In this document: piece by piece, positions 7,849-16,811 of the stretch
Numbering within the stretch: the first letter of the stretch is position 1
How the letters are laid out: every line of letters begins with the position of its first letter
Assembly (NCBI GenBank): GCA_050747245.1
Contig: JBOGNO010000006.1
Location: 1-64,000 of the forward strand
Length of the DNA: 64,000 nucleotides
Origin: JBOGNO01 sp050747245
GTDB taxonomy: Bacteria; Acidobacteriota; Terriglobia; Acidiferrales; UBA7541
Direction: 5' to 3'
Position numbers and translations under genes: made by a program
The notes under the pieces: generated by a model
What the model saw: the letters and a program-made list of their open reading frames with translations, nothing else
Told to the model about the DNA's origin: nothing
Database searches by the model: none

Positions 7849-9228
7849 CTAACTTATGGGGGAGAGATACCTGCTCGCTTGCTCGGCTGTATCGAATGCG
7901 AGTTCCACGCAATTGCCGACGGAAGGCCCGCGAAGATAATTTCCCGTAATAAATAATCCCGGCACACGCGCAATTTCATTGCGGATCGCCGCAATGCGGC
8001 TTTCGTGCCCGACGTTATACTGCGGCAGCGCCCTTGCGTAGCGGCGGATAAATCTCTCCACGGGGGGCTTCGAGATCGCCAGCACCTTCGAAGCTTCGTG
8101 CTCGATCAAAGCGAAAATGGCGTTGTCTTCGAGGTCGAATAGTTCCGTGTCCGTCGCGCCGCCGGCAAAGCTCGTTAGCGTCACTTTTCCCTCCGGAGCA
8201 CGCCCGGGGAATAGAGATGAATTCCACACCGTTCCCAGCGTGCGAAATTTTTCTTTTCGAGGAACAAGATACCCGAAGCCGAAGAGCGGGTTGCCAACCG
8301 CCTCCCGTGCGTAGCCGCCTCCCACGACAGCCACGGGGGCGTACGGAATTCCTCCAACGGCGGTAGCAAGATGCTCGCTCCCCACGGCGCCGAGCAACGG
8401 CGAAGTGACATACGCGGGCGCAGCCAACACTACCGCGTGCGTGCGCAGCGCTTCCGTGCGCCCGTGAATGTTCACATGAAGCTCAAATTCTGCTGAACCG
8501 TTACTTCGCGCGTGTGAGATTTTTTCAACCCGCGCCTGGCATTGCACGCGCTCACCGAGGCTCTTCGCAATTGCTTGCGGCAGTTCACCCATGCCCTGGC
8601 GAAACGAGCACAGCGCCTGTTTGGGCTGGTTCGGCCGCGGGTGAGACCGAATCGCTCCGCGAAGCACGCTGCCGTACTCGTGTTCCCATTGGGAAACCGA
8701 GGGGAATGCGCTCTGCAAGCTGAGTTTTTCGGGATCGCCTGCGTATACGCCGGAGACAAATGGAGCCACCAGATAATCGAGAATTTCCGCACCGAATTTT
8801 CGTCTCACAAAATCCGCAATGGATTCCTCTCCAGTCGGCGGCCGCGTGTGTCGCAGCGGCTCAGAGAGTAGCCGCAATTTCGATGCGGCACCCAGCAGGG
8901 ACGTGAACATCAGCGGAACCGGCCCCAAGGGAATTTCTTGCAGTTTTCCCCTGTGCAACACAAACCGCGGCGCCTTGGGATCGGAGCGCAGAAGATCGTT
9001 TTCGATGCCCGCCGCGCGGATCAGTGCCAGCAGGGGTTCCGTCGTGAGAAAACTTTGCGGTCCGCTATCGAAGAAGAATCCGTTCTGCAAGCATGAGCCA
9101 ATCACTCCGCCCGGCCGGTCGCTCGATTCGAATAGTAGCGGCTCCACTCCCAATTCGCGCAGACGCAGCGCGCACGCCAGACCGGATATTCCGCCGCCGA
9201 CGACGGCCACTTTGCGCGCGAGCGTCAT
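7849..9228 (-). CDS. hemG: Protoporphyrinogen oxidase, FAD-dependent (HemG/HemY type)
   Basis: Oxidises protoporphyrinogen IX to protoporphyrin IX with O2 and FAD, the penultimate step of haem synthesis. 459 residues, normal for the HemY-type enzyme. The N-terminal FAD motif is VAVVGGGISGLACALRLREL. The family signature VSGVYAGDPEKLSLQSAFP is near residue 170, and the C-terminal FAD contact is GLFITGNYLRGPSVGNCVEL. It is the last gene of the leftward hemE-hemN-hemG set, 78 bases after hemN. Use of this enzyme after HemN implies the protoporphyrin-dependent (not coproporphyrin-dependent) branch. The symbol hemY is also used for this family. Confidence 0.92.
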   Translation of the reverse strand: MTLARKVAVVGGGISGLACALRLRELGVEPLLFESSDRPGGVIGSCLQNGFFFDSGPQSFLTTEPLLALIRAAGIENDLLRSDPKAPRFVLHRGKLQEIPLGPVPLMFTSLLGAASKLRLLSEPLRHTRPPTGEESIADFVRRKFGAEILDYLVAPFVSGVYAGDPEKLSLQSAFPSVSQWEHEYGSVLRGAIRSHPRPNQPKQALCSFRQGMGELPQAIAKSLGERVQCQARVEKISHARSNGSAEFELHVNIHGRTEALRTHAVVLAAPAYVTSPLLGAVGSEHLATAVGGIPYAPVAVVGGGYAREAVGNPLFGFGYLVPRKEKFRTLGTVWNSSLFPGRAPEGKVTLTSFAGGATDTELFDLEDNAIFALIEHEASKVLAISKPPVERFIRRYARALPQYNVGHESRIAAIRNEIARVPGLFITGNYLRGPSVGNCVELAFDTAEQASRYLSPIS

Positions 9229-9306
9229 CGTTCGCTCACCTCAGATAGAGCGAGAGTCCTCCGACGGGTGTGCGGGAAGGAAAGATCGGTGTGTGGCAGC
9301 ATTCTA

Positions 9307-10716
9307 CTAGAGCGTTTTCGAAAAGAGCGGACGGCTATCCATCTTCTGCTCACGCAAGTACCGGTCGAACGGAATCGCCAGGTTGCGAATGAACACCCGG
9401 CCGAGGGGCGTGACGCAGATTTCATTGGCATCGAGCGTCACCAGTCCATCGGCGCGTGAACATTCGAGCTCGGCCATCTCGCACGAAAAGTATTCGTCGA
9501 AGCAAATTCCGAATTTGGCCTCCACTTCTGACTTGCGAATTACGGTGTGACAAAGCAGCCTGCCGATCACGTCGCGCCTCAGCAGATCGTCTTGCGATAG
9601 GCGGTAACCGCGCATTGTGGCGATCCCGCGGCGTTTGACCGCGCCTTCGTAGGCGGGCACTTCTCGACAATTCTGCGCGTAAGCCGCCCCGATTCCGCTG
9701 ATGGCGCTTACGCCCATTCCGTAGAGATCCGCTCCTGCCTTCGTGGTATATCCCTGAAAATTTCGGTGCAGTGTGCGATTGCGTTGCGCTACAGCCAGCT
9801 CGTCCGTGGGGCGCGCGAAATGGTCCATACCGATGTAGGCGTATCCCGCCTCGGTAAATTTCCTCATTCCGATGCGGAAGATGCGGAATTTCTCCATTCC
9901 TTCGGGCAAATTCCCCGCGAATGAACCCTGCTGCTTTTTGAGCCACGGCACGTGCGCGTAGCTGAACATTGCCACGCGGTCGGGATTAAGCGTCAAAACC
10001 TTTTCAACCGTGACTGCGAAACTGTCCGCCGTCTGGTAAGGCAGGCCGTAAATTAAATCCACATTGATGCTGTCGAATCCCAGCCGCCGCGCGCCCTCCA
10101 GCAATTCTTGAGTCAGTTCATAGGGCTGCACGCGATGAATCGTCTGTTGCACCATCGGGTTGAAATCCTGAATGCCCATGCTGAGCCGGTTGAAGCCCAA
10201 TTTGCGGAGAGTTTCGAGATGTTCGCGCGTCGTCACGCGGGGGTCCACTTCGATACCGATCTCCGCGTCGCGCGAAAATGTGAATCTGTTGCGCGCCGCA
10301 CCGAAAAGGTTTTCCATTTGCTCCGGCGTCAGATACGTCGGCGTTCCGCCGCCCCAGTGGAATTGGATTACTTCGCGTTCGCGGCCGACGAACCGCGCCA
10401 CGTGATCCATTTCGCGCTTCAGTGAATCGAGATACGGCACCGCGACGCTCTTGTCTTTTTGAATCGAAACATTGCACGCGCAGAAGAGGCACAGACTCTC
10501 GCAAAATGGGATGTGCATGTATAGCGAGACGGGCGCTCCGGTCGCGTTGGCCTTCGCGTACACGTCTTCGAGGTCGTCCGGCCCGAAATTATCTTGCCAC
10601 ACCGGTGCGGTCGGATAACTCGTGTAACGCGGCCCGGGCCGGTTGTACTTGGCCAGAAACTCCTCGCTCACGTCGAGAATTTCATTGGCCATGTCGGGAA
10701 TGTTCGCTTTGCTCAT
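9307..10716 (-). CDS. hemN: Oxygen-independent coproporphyrinogen III oxidase (radical SAM)
   Basis: Radical SAM enzyme converting coproporphyrinogen III to protoporphyrinogen IX without O2. 469 residues. The 4Fe-4S motif is C72-x3-C76-x2-C79 followed by C81 (FCESLCLFCACN), exactly the true HemN pattern that separates it from HemW. IQFHWGGGTPTYL (SAM-binding) and the C-terminal HemN domain (GVSAISGIGAAYAQN) are present. The start overlaps the hemE stop by four bases (ATGA), so translation is coupled. Having O2-independent HemN beside O2-dependent HemG suggests an organism able to make haem at low oxygen up to the last steps. Confidence 0.95.
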   Translation of the reverse strand: MSKANIPDMANEILDVSEEFLAKYNRPGPRYTSYPTAPVWQDNFGPDDLEDVYAKANATGAPVSLYMHIPFCESLCLFCACNVSIQKDKSVAVPYLDSLKREMDHVARFVGREREVIQFHWGGGTPTYLTPEQMENLFGAARNRFTFSRDAEIGIEVDPRVTTREHLETLRKLGFNRLSMGIQDFNPMVQQTIHRVQPYELTQELLEGARRLGFDSINVDLIYGLPYQTADSFAVTVEKVLTLNPDRVAMFSYAHVPWLKKQQGSFAGNLPEGMEKFRIFRIGMRKFTEAGYAYIGMDHFARPTDELAVAQRNRTLHRNFQGYTTKAGADLYGMGVSAISGIGAAYAQNCREVPAYEGAVKRRGIATMRGYRLSQDDLLRRDVIGRLLCHTVIRKSEVEAKFGICFDEYFSCEMAELECSRADGLVTLDANEICVTPLGRVFIRNLAIPFDRYLREQKMDSRPLFSKTL

Positions 10717-11792
10717 GGACTATGCCGGCTGGTAGCCGCTTGCGATTGTAAATTCACTGCCTGACCGGCGCGGACGAACGCCCGTGCGTTTTCCACCGGC
10801 GTTTCCGGCAGGATTCCATGCCCGAGATTTAGGATGTGTCCGCTGCCTCCGGTTTTCTCAATCGCTTCGGCCGCCGCCGCCCCCGCCAAATCTTCTGAGC
10901 TGAGCAGGATGGCCGGATCCACATTTCCCTGCAACGCGATTCTTGGCCCGAGCACTTTCCGCGCCGCGCTCAAATCAGTTCTCCAATCGAAGCTCAGCAC
11001 GTTTGCGCCGGTTTTCGCGAGCAACGCAAGTAGATGATTCGAAGCTTTCGAGTAAAGTATCACTGGTGTCTCACCGGCATCGATTTCGCGAATCAGCATC
11101 TGCAGTGCGGGCAGCTCGAACTCTTCGTATTCACGCGTGCCGAGTTCTCCCGCCCAGGTATCAAAAATCTGCACGGCTCTGGCTCCTGCGGCAATTTGCG
11201 ATCTCAAATATCGCGCCGTCGCTCGCGCAATCGCTTCAAGCAACTGCCGCAATAGTTGCGGCTCCGCATAAAGCATGCGCTTGGCGTGATTGAATTCGGT
11301 TCGCGCGCGGCCTTCGATCATATAGCACGCCAGAGTCCACGGCGCTCCCGCGAATCCTAGGACCGGCACATCGGCTCCGTTTTCTCGACAAATCATTCGA
11401 ATGGCGTCACCCAGAAATCGGGTCTCTTTTTCCGGATCGAATTGTTTCAGTGCCCGCACCGCTGCTTCATCGCGCACGGGATTTCCAAGCACGGGCCCGC
11501 CATCCGGTACTTCGAGCGGCATTCCCATGGCCTCGGCCACGATCAAGATATCGGAAAAGACAATCACAGCGTCCACCCCGAGGATCTCAAACGGCTGCAG
11601 CGATACCTGCGCCGCGAGTTCCGGCATCTTGCAAACTTCAAGAAACGTGTGCTTGGCGCGCACCGCGCGGTATTCCGGCAGGTATCTTCCGGCCTGGCGC
11701 ATGATCCAAACGGGCACTCGTGGCACCGGCTGGCAGCGGCACGCGCGCAGAAACAGCTCCTTGCGATTCACAGTAACCGAGGAATGAGCCAT
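10713..11792 (-). CDS. hemE: Uroporphyrinogen decarboxylase
   Basis: Removes four carboxyl groups from uroporphyrinogen III to give coproporphyrinogen III. 359 residues. The signature PVWIMRQAGRYLPEYRAVR lies at the N-terminus and GFAGAPWTLACYMIEG near residue 140; catalytic Asp is in VIVFSDILIVAEAMG. An in-frame ATG eight codons upstream exists, but the chosen ATG follows AAGG at a normal distance and starts nearer the conserved domain. First gene of the leftward haem operon, head-to-head with the rightward ccsA/hemX-hemA operon across 170 bases. Confidence 0.95.
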   Translation of the reverse strand: MAHSSVTVNRKELFLRACRCQPVPRVPVWIMRQAGRYLPEYRAVRAKHTFLEVCKMPELAAQVSLQPFEILGVDAVIVFSDILIVAEAMGMPLEVPDGGPVLGNPVRDEAAVRALKQFDPEKETRFLGDAIRMICRENGADVPVLGFAGAPWTLACYMIEGRARTEFNHAKRMLYAEPQLLRQLLEAIARATARYLRSQIAAGARAVQIFDTWAGELGTREYEEFELPALQMLIREIDAGETPVILYSKASNHLLALLAKTGANVLSFDWRTDLSAARKVLGPRIALQGNVDPAILLSSEDLAGAAAAEAIEKTGGSGHILNLGHGILPETPVENARAFVRAGQAVNLQSQAATSRHSP

Positions 11793-11854
11793 CAGCCTTA
11801 AACCGCCTTTTATCATAGCAGAAGGCTTTCGGACGGAGCAGAGGATAGCTATTA

Positions 11855-11882
11855 CTGCGAAAGTCGCGAATTCCGCTATAAT
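11855..11882 (+). promoter_or_regulatory. Candidate promoter for the rightward haem operon
   Basis: A perfect TATAAT (11877-11882) lies 80 bases before the ccsA/hemX start. The matching -35 region is poor (CTGCGA, three of six matches, 16-base spacer). The call rests mainly on the exact -10 box and its place in the divergent control region between the two haem operons. Confidence 0.35.
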
Positions 11883-11962
11883 TACTAAGGTTAACGCGTG
11901 TCCATGTTCAGTACCCGAAGTGTCGGGGCATCTGCCCTTGCAGCGCGGATTTTGACCGCCCG

Positions 11963-12778
11963 ATGCACACCATCTTAAGTTACGTCACGCTCGCGCTTTA
12001 TGCCGCGAGTCTCGCCTTATATTTTTGGCATCTCTACGGCGATAACCGCCTTGTCGGCCGCCTGGCGACGCTGTTTCTGGCTGCGGGGATCGTGGTTCAC
12101 TATCTGGCGCTGCTGCATCGTTCTCGCGCTCTGCATTCCGTCCCGTACCAGGATATTTACGGCTCGATTTCGCTTTTTGCGTGGCTGATCGCTGTGACCT
12201 ATCTAGGACTCGAGGTGTACCACCGCCAGCGCGCCGTCGGTTCTTTCGTTGTCCTTTTTCTTCTAGCGTGGCTGGCTGTCGGCATGGTCATTGCGCCCGT
12301 GCGGCCCCCGGGTCCGCCTCCGGCGCGAGGAGCGCTCTTCGCTCTGCACGTCACGCTCAACATTCTGGCGTATTCGGCTTTCGCACTCTCGTTCATTTTG
12401 AGCTTGATCTATCTCGTGCAGAACCGCATTCTGCGCGCCCGCCGGCCCAGCCGCGTTCTCTGGAAATTCCCGCCTCTCGATTTGCTTGAAAAGATGTGCC
12501 GCAGCAGCGTTGCAGTCGGCGTGCTCTCTCTATTCCTCGGCGCGGGAATGGGTCTGATTTGGGAGCATCGCCTGAGCGGCCATTACGCTTTCGCCGATTT
12601 TAAGGTCATCATCACTGCTTTCGTTTTGCTCGTGTACGCCGGATATCTCTGGCTGGCCAGGCAGACGCACTGGCGCGGAGTGCGCGCCGCGCGGCTCTGC
12701 GCCTTCAATTTCGTGTTCGTTTTATTTAGCTACACGCTTGTAAATTTGTATTTAACGGGATTTCATCGCTATTTCTAA
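11963..12778 (+). CDS. CcsA/HemX-family cytochrome c assembly-type membrane protein
   Basis: Integral membrane protein of 271 residues with about eight hydrophobic segments and conserved histidines, of the CcsA/HemX superfamily (Cytochrom_C_asm). HemX proteins sit upstream of hemA in many bacteria and influence glutamyl-tRNA reductase level; CcsA/CcmC proteins handle haem for cytochrome c. Motifs such as VHYLALLHRS and WEHRLSGHYAFADFKVIIT match the haem-handling fold. Its stop codon overlaps the hemA start by one base (TAATG), which ties it to haem synthesis; I therefore favour HemX over a cytochrome c maturation role, but sequence alone does not decide. Confidence 0.82.
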   Translation: MHTILSYVTLALYAASLALYFWHLYGDNRLVGRLATLFLAAGIVVHYLALLHRSRALHSVPYQDIYGSISLFAWLIAVTYLGLEVYHRQRAVGSFVVLFLLAWLAVGMVIAPVRPPGPPPARGALFALHVTLNILAYSAFALSFILSLIYLVQNRILRARRPSRVLWKFPPLDLLEKMCRSSVAVGVLSLFLGAGMGLIWEHRLSGHYAFADFKVIITAFVLLVYAGYLWLARQTHWRGVRAARLCAFNFVFVLFSYTLVNLYLTGFHRYF

Positions 12779-14097
12779 TGTCAGCGACCTCACTATCGGC
12801 ACTAAACGCTCCGGGTAAGATCCGGATCGCGGTCATAGGCTGCAATCACCGCACTGCGCCGCTGGAATTGCGGGAGCGCGTTGTTTTTTCGCCGGAGCAG
12901 GCGCGCCGTGCGGCCACCGAGCTCCGCGAGCGAGGCCTCCTCGAGGAATCCGTCGTAGTTTCCACGTGCAATCGCAGCGAGCTTTACGGGGTTCCTTCCG
13001 CCGCTCTCGTCCATTCACCTCCAGCCCTGGATGAATTTTTCGGAGCGTTTCACGGCCTCGCGCCGGCGGAGATGAATGGCCGTCTCTACCGTCATGCCGA
13101 TCTCAGCGCGGTTCGCCATCTTTTCCGCGTCACCGCCGGCCTTGATTCGATGCTGCTCGGCGAATCGGAAATTCTCGGCCAAGTGCGCGATGCCTATCAG
13201 CGCGCGCTGGAGCATGGCTCCACGGGACCGGTGATGAACCGCCTTTTTCAGAGCGCTCTCGAGGTCGGCAAGCGCGTTCGCGCGGAAACCGAAGTTGGCG
13301 CGCGCCCCATGTCCGTGGCATTTGCGGGCGTTAAGCTTGCCGAGCGCGTCTTCGGCAAACTTAAGGATCATTGCGCGCTTATCTTGGGCGCAGGCTCCGT
13401 CGCGGAACAGGTAGTCGAACACTTGCAGAATCGTGGCGTCCGCCGCCTGATTGTTGTCAATCGCTCCCGCGATCATGGCTTGCAATTGGCCGATCGCTTT
13501 CACGGGCAGTCCATACCGTGGGAAAATCTGGAGCAAGCCCTGGAATTGCCGGATATCGTCGTTGCCTCCGTCGGCGAGGCAGGCGCCGTCGTCACCGCCG
13601 CCGTGCTCGAGGCCGCCCTCAATGTTCGGTCCGGCCGCCCTATGTTTTTCGTGGATCTCGGAGTCCCGCGCAATATCGATCCCGCAGCGGCGAAGCTCGA
13701 CAACGTCTATCTCTACAATATTGACGACCTCGGCGAAATCGTGGAACAGAATCGCCGCGCGCGCGAATCGGAAATCCCTCGCGCCGAATCGCTGATCGAA
13801 GAGCAGATCGCAAGATTCGCTTCTTGGCAAGCGCAAGTGGAAGCCCTCGACGTGCTGGCGAAGCTGCGCGTCCGATTCCACGCCGAAGGCCAGTCGTTTC
13901 TCCGCGAACGCCTCGCCGCCATACCCAATCTCTCCGATGAAGACCGCCAGCGCTATTCGCGCCTCACGGAAGAATTGATTGAGAGCATTCTCGCCACTCC
14001 CGAGAAACGACTGCGGCGTGAGCGGGGTTTGCGGCGGCGTCTCGAAGAAATCGAAGCCCTCGCCGATTTCTTCGGTCTCGACGAGGAAAATCGTTGA
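12778..14097 (+). CDS. hemA: Glutamyl-tRNA reductase
   Basis: Catalyses the first committed step of C5 tetrapyrrole synthesis: NADPH reduction of glutamyl-tRNA to glutamate-1-semialdehyde. 439 residues. Signature GCNHRTAPLELRERVVF, the catalytic Cys64 in STCNRSELYG, and the substrate loop GLDSMLLGESEILGQVRDAY are all present. The NADP-binding domain (ALILGAGSVAEQVVEHLQNRG minus its last residue) starts near residue 198, and a long C-terminal dimerisation helix ends the protein. Overlaps upstream (1 base) and downstream (4 bases) show tight coupling in the operon. Presence of hemA and hemL with no ALA synthase means the C5 pathway. Confidence 0.96.
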   Translation: MSATSLSALNAPGKIRIAVIGCNHRTAPLELRERVVFSPEQARRAATELRERGLLEESVVVSTCNRSELYGVPSAALVHSPPALDEFFGAFHGLAPAEMNGRLYRHADLSAVRHLFRVTAGLDSMLLGESEILGQVRDAYQRALEHGSTGPVMNRLFQSALEVGKRVRAETEVGARPMSVAFAGVKLAERVFGKLKDHCALILGAGSVAEQVVEHLQNRGVRRLIVVNRSRDHGLQLADRFHGQSIPWENLEQALELPDIVVASVGEAGAVVTAAVLEAALNVRSGRPMFFVDLGVPRNIDPAAAKLDNVYLYNIDDLGEIVEQNRRARESEIPRAESLIEEQIARFASWQAQVEALDVLAKLRVRFHAEGQSFLRERLAAIPNLSDEDRQRYSRLTEELIESILATPEKRLRRERGLRRRLEEIEALADFFGLDEENR

Positions 14098-15026
14098 AGT
14101 CGCTGCGCATCGGTTCGCGAGGAAGCGCCCTGGCACTCTGGCAGGCGAACCACATCCGCGAACTTCTCCACAACCTGCACGGCGTGGAAAGCGAAATTGT
14201 TCCCATCAAAACTTCCGGCGATGAATTTCAATCCGCTGCCGTAAGCCTCATCGGCTCAAAAGGCGTCTTCATCAAGGAAATCGAGGACGCTTTGCTCGCC
14301 CACCGCGTGGACCTTGCCGTACACAGCATGAAAGACGTGCCCACGGAGATTCCTGCCGGACTCGCATTTCCAGCCATCACCAAACGGGAAGATGTTCACG
14401 ATTGTGCAGTGTCGCGCGACGGGATCAAAATCAACGAGTTTCCTGCGGGCGCGCGTGTAGGTACTGGCAGCCTTCGCCGGCAATCTCAACTGCTCCATCG
14501 TTTCCCTTCGCTCGTTTGTGTCGCTCTTCGCGGCAACGTGGATACGCGATTGCGGAAACTCGATGCTGGCCAATTTGATAGTGTGATTCTCGCGAAGGCG
14601 GGCCTGGATCGCCTGGGCGCTTCACATCGCATTACGGAAATTCTTTCCGCGGAATGGATGCTTCCCGCCGCGGGTCAGGGAGCTCTCGGCATCGAAGCCC
14701 GCGAGTGCGACGAGGCGACTTTGCAATTGCTCGCGCCCCTCAATCACGCTGAAACTCGCGCGTGCGTCACAGCGGAGCGTGTGCTGCTCGCTGGCCTCGA
14801 AGGTGGTTGCCAGGTTCCCATTGGGGCCTGGGGCCGCATCGAACGCGGCGAACTTGTGCTCGATGCCTGCGTACTTTCGCACGATGGCGCCGAGTATTTG
14901 CGCGACAGGGCAGTGGGCTCGGCAAACGATCCCGAAACTCTCGGCCGCGGCCTCGCACACAAGCTCATCGAAGCCGGTGCGGGACACATTCTCCGCCTAG
15001 CGGGAAGGCAGGTGGGCAATGTCTAA
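14094..15026 (+). CDS. hemC: Hydroxymethylbilane synthase (porphobilinogen deaminase)
   Basis: Joins four porphobilinogens into hydroxymethylbilane. 310 residues. It opens LRIGSRGSALALWQANHIRE, the family start. HSMKDVPTEIP carries the catalytic Asp, and Cys239 in LEGGCQVPIGAW binds the dipyrromethane cofactor. Translation begins at TTG, four bases before the end of hemA (TTGA overlap), with GAGGAAA upstream. No later ATG could be used without losing the conserved N-terminus, so the rare start is well supported. Confidence 0.95.
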   Translation: MKSLRIGSRGSALALWQANHIRELLHNLHGVESEIVPIKTSGDEFQSAAVSLIGSKGVFIKEIEDALLAHRVDLAVHSMKDVPTEIPAGLAFPAITKREDVHDCAVSRDGIKINEFPAGARVGTGSLRRQSQLLHRFPSLVCVALRGNVDTRLRKLDAGQFDSVILAKAGLDRLGASHRITEILSAEWMLPAAGQGALGIEARECDEATLQLLAPLNHAETRACVTAERVLLAGLEGGCQVPIGAWGRIERGELVLDACVLSHDGAEYLRDRAVGSANDPETLGRGLAHKLIEAGAGHILRLAGRQVGNV

Positions 15027-15837
15027 TGCCGGCCCGCTTGCAGGGAAGTTGATCATGGTGACGCGGGCGCGTGATCAAGCGGGCGAACTCGTCCGCCTAC
15101 TCGAATCGCTAGGCGCGGAGGTATTTGCATTCTTCGCCACGATGATTGTGGGAGTTGAGGATCCGACTTCACTCGACGCCGCATTACGGAGAGTGGCTGA
15201 GTTTGATTGGATTATTTTTACGAGTGGCAACGCGGTGCATTTTGTAGCCGAGCGTTGCACTGTGCTGGGTATCGATCCGAAGCGAATTCAAACGCCTGCT
15301 CCTAGGATTGCTGCCGTCGGTGAATCCACCGCGGGGTTTGGCCGCCGGGTCGGACTGCGCTTGGATTACGTGGCCGCGCAACAGACAGCTCTTGGCTTGG
15401 CAAAGGAATTGAGCCACGAACTGAATGGCTGCAAAATCTTGCTGCCGCGCGGCGACCACGCGGGTCCTGAAATACCTTCTGCTCTCCGCGATGCAGGCGC
15501 TCAGGTCACCGAAGTCTTGACGTATCGCACTGTGGGTATGGATCATACGGAGTCGCAACTGCGCGAAGTCGTAAAACAATCACCCGCTGCCATGTGCTTT
15601 GCGAGCCCTTCGGCGTTCCGCTATTTTATGAAGGAGTTTGACGCGGCAACGATGAAACATTTCGCTGAGAACTCGGCATTTGCATCCATCGGGCCAACCA
15701 CAACTGCGGCGATTCGTTCTGCCGGATTTCAGGTGCAAATCCAGGCTGCCGCGCCGACGATGCCGGCTCTAGTCGAGGCAATTGAACATTATTTCGTCCA
15801 TGATTGTCGAACGGGAATAGGAGCAAAAACGCCATGA
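15019..15837 (+). CDS. hemD: Uroporphyrinogen-III synthase
   Basis: Cyclises hydroxymethylbilane with inversion of ring D to uroporphyrinogen III. 272 residues with the two-lobe HemD fold. The N-lobe holds LIMVTRARDQAGELVRLLES and DWIIFTSGNAVHFV, and the C-lobe holds AAMCFASPSAFRYFM and ASIGPTTTAAIRSAGF. HemD is poorly conserved, but the position between hemC and hemB and these motifs make the call secure. It overlaps hemC by eight bases and hemB by four (ATGA). Confidence 0.93.
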   Translation: MSNAGPLAGKLIMVTRARDQAGELVRLLESLGAEVFAFFATMIVGVEDPTSLDAALRRVAEFDWIIFTSGNAVHFVAERCTVLGIDPKRIQTPAPRIAAVGESTAGFGRRVGLRLDYVAAQQTALGLAKELSHELNGCKILLPRGDHAGPEIPSALRDAGAQVTEVLTYRTVGMDHTESQLREVVKQSPAAMCFASPSAFRYFMKEFDAATMKHFAENSAFASIGPTTTAAIRSAGFQVQIQAAAPTMPALVEAIEHYFVHDCRTGIGAKTP

Positions 15838-16811
15838 GCTTTCCAACCGAGCGACCGCGGAGGTTGCGCCGCACCGAAGCGATGCGCAATCTGGTGCGCG
15901 AAACGCGTGTGGGCACGCACGGGCTCATCTACCCACTCTTCGTTTGCCCCGGCAGCAAAGTCCGCACGGAAGTCAGCTCGATGCCGGGAGTTTTTCAGCT
16001 GTCCGCGGACATGGCAGTGGAGGAGTGCCGCGAAGTCGCAGGACTGGGACTTCCGGGGGTGATTCTTTTCGGCCTACCGGAGAATAAGGATGAGCGCGGC
16101 TCGGAAGCGCACGCCGAGCACGGTGTGGTGCAGCGTGCCATCGAGGCGATTCGCGCGGCGAAACTTCCGCTGCTGGTGATCACGGACGTGTGCCTGTGCG
16201 AATACACGAGTCACGGACACTGCGGCGTGATCAATGAGGGCGAGGTGCAGAACGATCCCACGCTCGAAATCCTTGCGGAGGCCGCGCTCTCACACGCGCG
16301 CGCCGGCGCGGATATGGTCGCGCCATCGGACATGATGGATGGGCGCGTCGGAGCGATACGAAAGAAACTCGACCAGCACGGCTTCAGCGACGTGGCAGTG
16401 CTGAGCTACGCCGCGAAATACTGCTCAGGATTCTACGGGCCGTTTCGCGAAGCAGCGGATTCCACGCCGCAGTTCGGCGACCGGCGGAGCTACCAGATGG
16501 ACCCGGGGAACGCGCGTGAGGCGCTGCGCGAAGTCGCTCTGGACATCGAAGAAGGCGCGGACATGGTGATGGTGAAACCTGCGCTGCCCTACCTCGACAT
16601 CATTCGCCGCGTGCGCGAGAAGTTTTCCGTTCCCGTCGGGGCGTACAACGTGAGCGGTGAATACGCGATGGTCAAGGCCGCGGCGCGCAACGGCTGGCTG
16701 GATGAGAAGCGCGTGGTGCTCGAAATTCTCACCGGCATCCAGCGCGCCGGAGCCGACATCATTCTCACCTACCACGCGAAGGATGCCGCGCGGTGGCTCA
16801 AGTCCTGCTGA
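15834..16811 (+). CDS. hemB: Delta-aminolevulinic acid dehydratase (porphobilinogen synthase), zinc type
   Basis: Condenses two 5-aminolevulinates into porphobilinogen. 325 residues. The active-site metal motif is DVCLCEYTSHGHC with Cys120, Cys122 and Cys130, the three cysteines of zinc-dependent enzymes. The Schiff-base lysines are K195 (SYAAKYCSGFYGPF) and K248 (MVMVKPALPY). I chose the ATG that overlaps the hemD stop (ATGA) and follows AGGAG; the open frame extends ten codons further upstream. The 3' end overlaps that of convergent hemL by 14 bases. Confidence 0.96.
   Translation: MSFPTERPRRLRRTEAMRNLVRETRVGTHGLIYPLFVCPGSKVRTEVSSMPGVFQLSADMAVEECREVAGLGLPGVILFGLPENKDERGSEAHAEHGVVQRAIEAIRAAKLPLLVITDVCLCEYTSHGHCGVINEGEVQNDPTLEILAEAALSHARAGADMVAPSDMMDGRVGAIRKKLDQHGFSDVAVLSYAAKYCSGFYGPFREAADSTPQFGDRRSYQMDPGNAREALREVALDIEEGADMVMVKPALPYLDIIRRVREKFSVPVGAYNVSGEYAMVKAAARNGWLDEKRVVLEILTGIQRAGADIILTYHAKDAARWLKSC

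Noticed and set aside
13015..14136. 373-codon open frame opposite hemA
   Set aside because: Shadow of hemA, which has clear catalytic residues on the other strand.
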